From Oscheius sp. JU75 (taxonomy: Eukaryota; Nematoda; Chromadorea; Rhabditida; Rhabditidae), in assembly GCA_037178855.1 (NCBI GenBank), contig JASJZC010000002.1:5716501-5780500 (forward strand): 64,000 bases of DNA. Reading direction: 5' to 3'. The translations under genes and the position numbers were made by a program. Shown piece after piece: positions 32,683 to 43,073 of the stretch (position 1 is the first letter of the stretch; the number at the start of each line of letters is the position of its first letter). The notes below the pieces were generated by a model. The model did no database searches. It saw only the letters and a program-made list of their open reading frames with translations, and had not been told where the DNA came from.

Positions 32683-33365
32683 TTTGTTTTCTATTGTTTT
32701 ATTTGTTGTGTAATAAATGGTTTGCTTGTATTGTCGGATATTTTTTCGCAGATTTCCTTAGGACTTGATCCTTCGAGTTAGTGGACATTTTACCAGTTTT
32801 CTCGGATGAAACGGAAGAGCTCTTAATCAGAAAAAGTTTTTCTGCAAAGAGAAGAAGAAGGATTGCAGAGAAAAGAGTGGGAAGTCTTCTTGGTCGACCG
32901 TGTGCTTGTCTATCTATCTGATTTCTAGATAGCTGTGTTATGATAACTTTATTCACAACTTTTTAAGTGTTATCCCCGTTACTGTTATACCCTCTCAATA
33001 AGACCTTTTTCACAGAAGAATCTTCAATATGCACATACACAGAATAGAAACAATCTTGAAAGAACTGTAGGAGAACAAGAAAGAGAACCGCTGAAAGATT
33101 GCACGTTTACGGGCACGTCTGCTCCCTACTGAGCCTCCGGGGGAATGAATAATCTAAGCTAGACCCCGGAATCGTTCGGGCGTGCGCCGGTTCCGACGAT
33201 CCGTCGGCATGAAAGACTTGGCTGGTGTGGAGACAAAAAAAAAGAAATCACAAGGGGCAGTGTCAAAGGCAACAAATAAAGCACAGGTTGCAAAACGGGA
33301 GGGAACACAGGAAAGAGCGACGAGGAGACAATTGGATATGCCTAGAAGGAGAAAGAGGATGGTGA
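32683..33365. other. Convergent 3' region between TOP3B and lin-42
   Basis: 680 bp holding the TOP3B 3' end (AATAAA near 32712) and the 3' flank of lin-42. The open frame at 33182-33433 (+) is Lys/Arg-rich and overlaps the last lin-42 exon antisense, so I do not call it a gene. Confidence 0.5.
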
Positions 33366-36300
33366 CTATTCCTGAGCCAGAGCTCGTGGAGCAAAGAGAA
33401 GACGCGTCCCCGCAGCTCCCATGGGCATCATGAGAGCGTCCGGGGAATGGATCACCGAGGGCGAGCTGTCCTGTTGGATTGTGAGGGTCAGTGGGTGGGT
33501 GGAGAGCTTCGGATGGACGGCTGTGAAGGCAGAAATCCGCTCCGAGGTGGCTGTGGTGGTGGTGGGAGTGTCAGCCGGCGGCAGAGGTACTGTTGTGATC
33601 TGGAAAAGATCTTTTAGACATTTTCTGACAAACCGGCTTTGTAATTGCTTTGTCAATAGAACTGGGTATACTGTATTGAGTTACAGTGTCTGGATCTCCA
33701 AGTTTCCGAATCTCAAGGTTAGAGCCAACGGATTTAGTGGAGGTGGAACTGGTCTTTTAGAAGTATTCCGCAGAGTTTCAAGCAAGCTCAAAAGTTCCTA
33801 TATCTGCGATTTTTTACAGACATGTCGTCAGGTTCTCCTGACATTTAGTCAGAGCAACACAAAGTGGAAAAGACTTGAAAACTTGGTGACCTACAATATA
33901 CGAACCGTATGCAACAGACTCATTAGCTTAGAATCCATAGCTAGGAAAAAAACTACTCACCTGGAAGTTCTTGCCAGGAGGTGGCGGCGGATTCGGTGCC
34001 AGACTACGATAAAATTCCTCCCTCTGAGCTTGATTCCAATGCACCGGTGGTGTTGAAGAACAACTTGGTCGGGCCTGTTTGGCCAAGGGACCAGGCAGGA
34101 GATCCGTGCTCATTCTCTTCAATCTCCTGCTCCATGTCTCTCTGCACTCTTCCTCGAATTTCCTCGTGTGCTGCTGGAGCGTCTCTCTCGTCAATGGAGC
34201 CATGGCCATCGGTCGTCTGTAAATCAAGTCCTTGTTCCAGAGAGAGAGACATTTGTTTATGCGGTGTGTCTCTCAGTTGTTGTGATGTCCCGCACACACA
34301 TACGGCCTTCATGCTGTGGCGGTACCCGTGCGACAAACAACCCATAGGCTGGTACCAATAGGTCACACAGGGACACTCTCTGCCACTGTACCTTTGTGTC
34401 TCGGGATCGTCGTGGAACCGAAAACAGGACTCACCTCTCGTCTGGGGAGTCTGAGACTGTTGGCGAGTCTGGCCGGGAGGTCGAGTTGAGAAGTCGACGG
34501 ACATTCTCGAGGCAGTTGATCTGGTTATATGTGAGAGGGAGATCGGTTGGAGATGGCTCCTCCTTTACCTGAAACTTGACATTGTCGTACTCTTTGAGAG
34601 GGACAGGAAGATAGAGACAAAGACCCACCTTGATGGCTTGAGGAGGAGTACCCGTAGAGTTGACGACAAGATTCTCGACGATGCGGTCGATGTAGGCTCC
34701 GAGATCGGCAGGTCGGGGCGCCGGTTGGCACATGGAGGCCTTGGGGCGCTTGTGAGGCACCGGCTGAAAGTAGCAAAGGTAAGAGACTGAAGGGGAAGGA
34801 GAAGGCGGAAGTTGCTCTGACCCGAGATGGACAAACAGTACGCGGGGGGCTACCGTGGGAATTGGCGACACGCGACCACCAGGTGGCAGTAACAGGGACC
34901 TCTGACCGACGCCGCAAGAGCGGCGAGAGGTGGGCGGGACTCCCGTAAGGACAAGAGATATCTTACTTGACTTATTGTTCTACTGTCTCTCTCCGAAAGA
35001 TACCATTCTGAAGACAGCGAATCTCTAGAGAGACTCTAAAGAACTGGTAGCTGAACCAGGAACTAGACGCCATCTGCCCCCAATCCCTCGAACCCAAACT
35101 CATCCTCTGCTGTCGGAGCGCCTCGGAAGACCACGACGACGGCTACATGCTTGCTGCGTCTGCCTTTGGTGGGGGGAGGCGTGTGCCTGGGAGAGGAATA
35201 GCCGATAGATGACCAGCCAGTGCCAGCTGGGGGTGCTGCTAAAGTGCAGCGGCGGCGTGGCACCGGCCGCCCCCGGCTGACACCGCACTGCTCGTCGTGG
35301 TCGGCACGCCCGAGGCGCCGTACCGGGACGAGGCTCTCCGTATCCGTCGTGTCGTAGGGGGACCTCGTTTTCGCAATAGGCCGTGGGGAGGGAAAGACGC
35401 GAGATGAAGAAGGTGATGAGGGGGTGAGCACGGGGAATGATTGTGAGTTTGGGTTGCTTTTTTGGGGAAATGAAAGGAAGAACCCGAGGATGTTCTCACC
35501 GAGATATCGAGAAGCGTCTACAATTTCCTAACAATGGAACAACAGAGTTCCTTAGCTTACCAGAGCTTAAACTACCGTCTGGTTTCCTTTGTATTGTGAA
35601 AAAACATTAGATTAAAAACAGTGTCCAGTATAGAGAGACAGTCTATTCAGAATCCCTTACGACCAACTGTCCAGCGAGCAGAGAGACTTGTTCAACTGTA
35701 GGAAGATGAGAGAAACGATGTCCAGTAGACTATGTACTGTCTCACTACCAAAGTCTGTTGTTCAGTCGACTGAACTGGTAAGGGGAAGGAGACAGGAAGA
35801 GTACCCAGTAGGTCAATACAATGCACTGTCTCACACTCTTGTTTAATTGAACTGTAAAGGGGTAGAAGAGTGTCTGGTGTTCCCACCAGTACAGAGAGAG
35901 GGAGAGAGAAACAAGCCACCCAAGCAGCCAAAGTCAGAGTAAAAGGACGGCTGTGGGGTCAGTGTCAATTCGGAATGATGAAGTGCCGAAGAGCCCCCGA
36001 TCTCGGAGAAGGGCGTTCATTGCCGGGTGTTAGCCAAGACGCCCGGTATTAGGGTCACGCGTGGCATCCCGTTCCTTCGTGCGGCAGGTCGTATCAGGGA
36101 ACCCCGTACGGGTGCTGGCCCGCGAAAGGACAACTCCATCCCCAGCACGCAAAACGATTTGTTGCACTCACCGTCGACATGATACCACGCAGCTCGTCCT
36201 CGAACATCTTGGCCATTGAGGGCGGCAGCACTTGGACCTGGGTCTTCTCAGTTGGTGGGGACAACACGTTCGAGTCTAAAATGATATTTTTGCTAGGAAC

Positions 36301-38448
36301 CTCGAAAGATCTTACCTCCAATGGGAGCGTCGACTATCCTATGTCTAGCCACGACCATTTCGATCCTCTTGGTCCACGGATTGACATAGGCTGACCATTC
36401 GGTTTCGGCTCGAAGCAGAGCTCCATTGTACGCAACAAAACGTAGGGGAGCCACACTCTTGACGACCTTGCCCCGGGAGTTGAACACTGGAATAGTCGAG
36501 ATCACGGAAGCCGCGCACGACCTGTCTCTCTCTCGCTCACGGTCTGCACTTTAGTGTGGAGACCCCGTTTCGGAAACACCTATCTAGTCTCTAGCCAGCA
36601 GCTTTTATGAGATGGGCGAGAAACACTTACAGTCGATGTGAGCCTGTCGAACAACCTGGATATCGGCTGCGCAGACGAGCGACAAAATTGACCTGCCCAA
36701 GACGTCACTGGGTAGGTGACCGAGGTACGGAATGGAGCTGAAAATTGATTGGATTCTTAAGAAAAGAGCGAGATTTGTCAATGAATCAAATAGCCTAAAC
36801 AGCATCTGACGATAATTTTGCGTTTTTGCTTAACACCCGGAAAGTTCTTCAGGAGGTCATGTTAGACTGAATTGTGCGGTTTTTAGAACTACCAAGTTTA
36901 TGTAACTAACTCAAATACGATATCAGTTTAGGCTCGCTGGTAAAAAGCCATGTTTGGAGCAGTAGGAGAAAAGAAAACTCACGTATAGTCCATGTGAGTA
37001 ATGGCACAGCTAGCAGTATGTTTTGTGGTAAAAGTGATGGAATGGAAGGGCGCCGAGGGTCCAAAAGCTGGTCTCAACGCCAGAGCTGTCACCTTGGCCT
37101 TCTGTGCTTCGAACTCGCAGAGCAGTTCGCAAGCATTCTGCATCCGACTGCTGAAAACGGGGCGATGAATGTTTGGGAGCGGGAGCGCGGAGAGAGAGAA
37201 AGGGCTATAGGTGTGTCCGGATCGCCTCGGGGCGAGACTGCAGCCCCCCTTTGAGCCTGTCGTAACGCAGCAGACCCCGATCGAATGTTGCGTGTCTCTT
37301 GCGGGCCTTCTTTTGTTCAGCCCCCCTTCTGCGTCTCCGGTTCTCTCCGCGTTGACCAGTCCTCATGCGTCTTGTACTCTATCCCCGATACCCAATCTCT
37401 CGCCTCTCTGTCTAGACTCTCCTGGTCAAGCACGCTCTCTCGCCACCGCTGTCAGCTCCACTGGGCTCTCTATTCCCATGGCGCTCTCTCGCTTCCCACG
37501 CGTGCAAGTCCGCGGACAGATCTGATCAACAAGTTACCTGTTTATCCGACAGAACAGCCGCTGTTTATGGGAGGTGGCAGCTGCCGTCACGAGGAACGAT
37601 TGTGCCTTGGCATCCAACAAAGGGAACAGGTTTGCACCGGGTCGAAGCTCCTGAAAGTCATTGGTATACTGTCTCATATTCTTGAGGGACCCATTAGCTT
37701 TCTCTCTTTCTCAGTCTTTGTCCCTTCACAACCCCCAACGGGACCTCTCGACGGGACGACCAACGCCGCCACGCTGCGCACACAAAATGAAGCAAGCGCT
37801 CACGATTCGGAGCGCACGGTGGGCCGGAATGGGACGTCTCTGTAAGGAACATGGAGAGGATACAGGGGACACAAAGCCTCCTTATTTTGAGGGAAGAGAC
37901 AACTATCTTTGACAGAGAATTTGGGGTCATGTTACATCGGACCATCATTACGATAAAAGACAACATTTTCAAGACTTTCTATGTTCTGCAATGTTGTAGG
38001 AAATGACCTAATGAATAGCTTTGCAGAACATCGCAAAGCTCGAAAATATTGACTTCCCTTTGAAAATTGCGGTAAAACATAGCAACTTGGGCGCGCGCGT
38101 ACTAGATGTTTGGGATCTTGGCTTGTATAAAATTGTTTGTTCAAAACTTCAAAACAAAGTAGAGAAATCAAAAGATACAGGTCTTGAATTTCGGATGGTT
38201 CCCAAACGAGACAGTACGGTCCTTACCTCCTGGGTTACAGTGTCCGACAGGATTCTTGATGAAAGAATGTTGCCATCGGGCATCGAGAGAACGAGATTGA
38301 ACAGAACTCTGACATCGCTGTCCTCCTCATTCTCGGTCTTTCCACCATCCGACTCTGTCCATGTGTGAGGAGGTGACATGGTCGAACCGGCCGGCTGATC
38401 TTCCAGAGGGGCGCCTCGGGTCTTGCTGGCCACCTCTTCGTGGTTCAT
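33366..38448 (-). CDS. lin-42: Period/LIN-42 family PAS protein (heterochronic timing)
   Basis: Nematode homologue of PERIOD, which times larval moulting and represses microRNA genes. ATG at 38448 begins MNHEEVASK and leads to STMSPPHTW and DVRVLFNLVLSMPDGNILSS, matching the LIN-42 N-terminus. Later exons: FLVTAAATSHKQRLFCRI (about 37560-37640); ELLCEFEAQKAKVTALALRP (about 37000-37140); PAS core SIPYLGHLPSDVLGRSIL and VVRQAHID (36632-36740); NSRGKVVKSVAPLRFVAYNG, ETEWSAYVNPWTKRIEMVVA, RHRIVDAPIG (36290-36485); PPSMAKMFEDELRGIM (36175-36270). A Ser/Pro-rich frame at 35063-35449 is probably an exon but its reading frame is uncertain. The SYQ-like exon has PLTYNQINCLENVRRLLNS (34440-34570) and the LT-like exon LTRETLQQHTRKFEEECRET (33960-34200). 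Stop TAG 33368-33366. An exon-like frame at 38480-38690 may be 5' UTR or an alternative N-terminus. Confidence 0.88.
37985..38095 (+). repeat. Copy 1 of a diverged dispersed repeat
   Basis: Contains a perfect short hairpin, AGCTTTGC and GCAAAGCT around AGAACATC (about 38019-38042), followed about 50 nt later by ACTTGGGCGCGCG. A related arrangement occurs in reverse orientation near 53370-53500. Lies in the first part of lin-42, within an intron. Confidence 0.4.
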
Positions 38449-41400
38449 TCCCGTCTCTCTCTGCCTGAATAAGCTTTCACTAGAGACGAAGAAGAAGAGC
38501 ATGGAACGAGGTCAAAGAATCGTGAGAGGACAGGTGCGAATTGCGGCGAGGAGTACTTAGACTTGGGCGCCTGGCACTCGGCGCCACCGACACGGCCGCA
38601 GATTAGGATGTCCGAAGATGGGATCACGGCCCAGTACGGGAGAATATCTACAGACTGGAAGCTGACGAGACCACCCAATCCCTCCTGCACTCTAATAATT
38701 CCACCACCGGGTGCACATTACTTCGGGCGAAAAAATGATCGTGAGCGCGCAGCTGTGGGAAAAAAGCAGACAAAGCAACTGTGTCTGAGAAAAGAATACA
38801 AGAAAACACTTCTTTCTTGCTAATTGAAAGCTTATAAAATACAGGAATCGAAAGAACTCTTCTCGAAAAAAAGATCTTCCGGATCGAAAGTGGACTGAAA
38901 GATAAGAGAAGGCGGGAGAAGGGGTCACTTTCAAAAACTGGCCATGAATTTTTTTGAGATGACCGAGAAGGGAAGAGATCGGGAGTGGGAGCTGATCCAG
39001 TTCTTTTCAAATAACAATGGGCACGGAGAAGAACAGTGAGAGAGTCAAGGGTCGAGAGCTACAAGAGTCAAGCACGTGGACAAGCAAAAAGTTCCAGGTG
39101 ATGGATTCCCAATTCGCCTCTCTCCTAGAACAGAAGCGGCAATAGCCAGCCCGGACATGCGGTCTGACTGACCACAGCCAGCCAGCTGGTCAGAGAGACA
39201 CGAAAGAGTACTCCCCGTGGAGAGACCCCGAGCAGGGACCCGAAATAGCGCCTAGCTGGGTGGAGAGGAACGAGCTGGTTGGCTGAGAGAACGTGGTCAG
39301 GGCGGAGAGGACAGGTTTCGGAGTAGGGGAGAGAGTAGAAGCGACTGGGAGAATGCGGTGCCTAGCACGAGAGGCCTGTGGGTCAGTGTACGGGGGGCCA
39401 CCCGATTCTGGGGGAAGAGAGAGAGAGAGAGAGGCGGTCCTGTGTTCCCTTTCTCAATGCGAGCGGGAAATCGAGGTCCCACGGCTGGCACGAACGGGAC
39501 TGCGGGATGAACTGGACGAGTTGTCGTCTCGGATGTTGGTAGTAGGCCACTAGTAAATACGGACCAAAATATTTATGACAACAGCGTACTGGGGGGGTAC
39601 GCCGCAACATCTGTCTCTCTCTCTTCTCTCCAATTGTACGAACATTTTTTATGGAGGAAAACGCCCGAAAAAATCGCCTTCGGGAAGTACAGCTGTGTGC
39701 TCTAACCGGGACAAAGAAAGGAGAGGGAGGAGCGAGATTTGAATTGTGCACAACGAGTGGACACGAGGATGGATGGCACCGCTAATTGTACGTTCAAACT
39801 CTCAGGGAACCAGGTACAATCAGGTACAGAAAAGAGGGTCATGATGGTATGAATAGCTGTGAACCTTTTTGAATCTCTTTAAAAAAAGGTTAAAATCTAC
39901 AGCAGTCGCTGCTGTTTCTACAGCACAAGGGTTGAGATCGGAGACAGTATCTGTAGACAACGGAGAGAGTACCGAACAGACCATAGTTCGCAACAGCTGG
40001 AATTAGAGTTCTCTTGGAACTTGCAAAGACAGCAGCTTCTAAAACATTGTTCCCAAATTTTCTGAAGCTAGAAAGAGCTGGTGTTCGAAAGTTGAGAGCC
40101 TAAACCTTAATAGATAGCTAGATCATCGTTTGTTGTTAGCTGTACTATCTCAACTCTATTAGGTACTCGATAGTACGGCTCGCATCGTTAACACAGGGGT
40201 CGTGGGAGCGGAAGTGAGTCAGAAGTTTACTAAATGAGATGACTCTGCAAAATTGACTGTAAATGAGGTTGATATCAACTCGTAGGCAGTTCTTCCTCGG
40301 AATACAAATGTTTTAAGAGAAAAGTGAAGAGGATTACATCAAAGCGAAAGTAGGGACAACTTATTACTGACCCTGCTCTTTCTGTTGTGGTATTAACTGA
40401 AGTAGTTCACATTGAGATGACTACCATGGGGTGTAGGTCTTTGGAACTGAAAAAAGTGGGAATGTCGAGACCTTTTTTTGGGGCCGGAACCTCTTTCGTA
40501 TAGAGGCCCCCAGGTCAAACAGGGTGGTCCACCGGGACAGGAGATCCAATTTCTGTCGTTTATTTTCAGGACTGCTCGAAATGATACGATGACCAGGGCA
40601 ACCTGACCGAGGGGAAACGGATAAAATGATGATGGCCATATAGTCATGCCGTAAAATGGACTCTTTATAGTCCATCGCACTTCATATTGGAAGGTCAAAC
40701 AATGGAAGTTCACACCGAGGTGGTACTGAAATGATGTTATGTCTAAAATCGAGGTGGTACGGGTTCCGGAACCTTAAAGTTTGCCCATCCAGATACTTTT
40801 TCAACTCGTACTGTCCCAACAATAGTTTTAACTCCCATTGAGATACTTTAACACAATGAATTGAGCAATATGAGGGTGCCGGTCTGTCCCCGGCCCTTTT
40901 ACAAGCTGTCCTAGATTAATCCAGCTTGTACTTTCTTCAAAGTACACGCTCTGCTGTTATCTACGCCTGCCGAACCCCGCCTGTCACGACCGGGCACCAC
41001 GCGCAGTTTGCCCCGTTTGGAAGGACGAGGAGAGAAAGTCGGTTGGGGGACGAAGTAACAGAGACTGCGTATCCGACTACGGCAGAAGTACTCTTATGTT
41101 AGAGGGACTCTGTCATGTGTGGAACTGTCTATGTAAGCTTCAGTCTAACAAGGGAGCGAACTTTAGTCGGAAACCAAGATTAGAGTCAGTCAGAAAGGTT
41201 GTATTCTTCTTCAAACTGCCCTATTAAAGCACACTTTCTTCTGGAACTGTCCTCGTCTGAGTCGCTTGGATAACGATTGAGTAAAGGAAAACTTCTCTGT
41301 TGGGAAACGAGATTAGCAAAGAAAAGTACTAGCTTTGAACCTGTACTCTTGGATGGGCTCGGCCATCCAGAACAGCCGTCCATACCTCTGCTTGACTAAC

Positions 41401-42361
41401 AGAAGTCAGTCGAGAGATAAAGAAACTCGTGGAATGTATGACTAAAAGGAGGTGAAAGGTACTTCTTCTAATGGATCTGTACTGTGTCTTTGTCAGATTT
41501 ACTGTCAGTTAGAGCAGTCTGTCAACGAGTCTTTCAAAAAGACATGTTGGTTTTCTTGGAGTTAAGCGAACTAACTTTGATGAAAAAGCGGATTAGACAC
41601 AGATGTCTGCTCAATGTTCTGGTCTTTCACATATTCACTGGTACAAACTCAATACTGACTGCCAATCTTACCTGCTTCTTTCTTTGTCTCCTTCCCACTT
41701 CTCAAGTACCCTAACCCTTGACTGATCTTTCCACCCCGTAATGCACCTAATTAGGAACTCGGATGTCCTCTCTGACTATACGATGACCGAGGGAGTGAGC
41801 GGCTAGGAATAAAAAAGGGAGAGTACGAACGAGAGACACCGTGCCACCGACACATGCTCACTCATCACCAGCAGCTTCCTGGCACCGCCATGCACTTGAT
41901 GGAAATAAGGGCAAAACAGGGTGAGAGAGAGAGAGAGAAAAAGAAGAAGTGGGGGACGTACTGGCCTGGATAATGAAGCAGGACTTAGAGATGTTTCTTG
42001 TAAACAAGAGGCATCTAAAGCTGCTTTCCAGAATCTTATGTTGAGCGGGTGTTTGTAGGGAGATGTGTCAAAGTTTGTGAAACCTGGATTCTGTTCCCCT
42101 CGATGTTTTTCCATTTCCGAAATGGTGCTCAATCCGGGACAGTATGATCAAATGCAGTTTATCACGGAAGTAAATTCAAGACGTAGAAACAACACAAGTA
42201 CGATCCAAAGCATTCTCTTCTCACCGCGAGGAAGAAGGGCGATCCATCCCAGTAGAGCTTTTCCTCACCACGGGCGTCACCAACTCGGGTCAGGCAAAAA
42301 TTGGACTGAAATAAATCAGTTAATTATTTTCTTCTGGTTTTTCGATAGAGGTTAGTAACAA
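38449..42361. other. Gene-poor region upstream of lin-42, 3.9 kb
   Basis: Holds the probable lin-42 promoter region, a GA microsatellite at 39417-39434 and another at about 41923-41940, and one ATACTGTCTC motif (reverse) at 39941. Open frames such as 39293-39553 (+), 40393-40713 (-) and 41484-41714 (+) look random: biased composition, no splice signals, no recognisable family. I see no supported gene. Confidence 0.5.
39417..39434. repeat. GA microsatellite
   Basis: Uninterrupted (GA)n run within the lin-42 upstream region; similar GA/CT runs occur near 41923-41940, 43314-43332, 48370-48386 and 51178-51196. Confidence 0.8.
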
Positions 42362-42728
42362 TTATGCAATGCCAAAGCCTAGACGCCAACCGAGAGCATC
42401 CGGGTGAGAGATGACACGGAAAGAAGTTGGTATATTGTAAAGAGTCACCGTATGGACCACACGGCCCAGGTTCCATTCCGCCGGGGCAAACCTCGTTTCT
42501 TTGTCATTCTGAATAGGAACAGCTGCAGACACGGTCTTGGGAAACAGTAAAACAAATATGTGAAAGCCTACCACGACATGAATTTTGACCAAACAAAAAG
42601 GCCGAGGCTGAGAATTCTGCGAGAGATCCAAGAGCGACAAGGCACTCTTCGACGACTGCTGCTTCAGCGTGTCGGTAGCCTGGAACAAATTCTTTTGTTT
42701 GCGAATAGTGTAGCAAACTTTTAAACAT
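42362..42728 (-). CDS. Short gene of unknown function, possible fragment of a larger family
   Basis: ATG 42728-42726 follows a GTAAGCAG acceptor by 5 nt. Two exons joined at a GT..GCAG intron (about 42594-42531) in phase encode about 100 residues: GYRHAEAAVVEECLVALGSL, AEFSASAFLF, AVPIQNDKETRFAPAEWNLG, VVHTVTLYNIPTSFRVIS, ending GWRLGFGIA at TAA 42364-42362. The EECLVALGSLAEF helix and the VTLYNIPTSFRV strand recall C-terminal segments of alpha-2-macroglobulin/thioester proteins, but this is only a weak impression. It could also be a truncated or decayed copy. It lies 70 bp downstream of the 91-residue membrane-protein gene on the same strand, an operon-like spacing. Confidence 0.45.
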
Positions 42729-42797
42729 TGTATCTGCTTACGCTTCTATTCCGTGAAGAGCTTCAAGGTAGAGACAGAAATTTATTGAAGAAGTAGT

Positions 42798-43073
42798 CTA
42801 CTCGATCTTGAAGATGTCCGTCAGCTTCTCTCCATCATTGAGTCGACTCCGAAGCAGAATGACGCAGATGATGAGTGTCGTGAGAAAGATCAGTCCGCAG
42901 CTGATCGAGGCCAGCAGAAACCAGAATTCCCTATCCGTGAGCTCATTTTTCGGGCCTCCTGTTCTCGTCGTCCTGAAGGTGACGGTAGTCTTAGTCAACG
43001 TCGTCGTCTCCGTACTATTGGCCCAGACGACGCCCAGTAGAAGGGCAACAGCAGCTAGGAACGGAACTCTCAT
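42798..43073 (-). CDS. Small single-pass membrane protein, 91 residues
   Basis: Single uninterrupted frame from ATG 43073 to TAG 42800-42798. Residues 1-18 (MRVPFLAAVALLLGVVWA) form a clear signal peptide. A short Thr-rich extracellular stretch follows (STETTTLTKTTVTFRTTRTG, with one N-S-T sequon). A strong membrane helix lies at about residues 50-74 (FWFLLASISCGLIFLTTLII). The cytosolic tail is short and charged (LRSRLNDGEKLTDIFKIE). The layout is type I. I do not recognise a family; size resembles small regulators of channels or receptors, but that is only a comparison. An AATAAA (reverse) about 12 nt after the stop at 42780-42785 gives a very short 3' UTR, and a second gene begins 70 bp on. 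Confidence 0.72.
   Translation of the reverse strand: MRVPFLAAVALLLGVVWANSTETTTLTKTTVTFRTTRTGGPKNELTDREFWFLLASISCGLIFLTTLIICVILLRSRLNDGEKLTDIFKIE

Noticed and set aside
33182-33433. Lys/Arg-rich plus-strand frame of 83 codons
   Set aside because: Overlaps the last lin-42 exon antisense, has no splice support, and its basic character comes from A/G-rich sequence.
37285-37845. 186-codon plus-strand frame
   Set aside because: Antisense to a lin-42 exon and its flanking introns, with no recognisable domain and no splice context.
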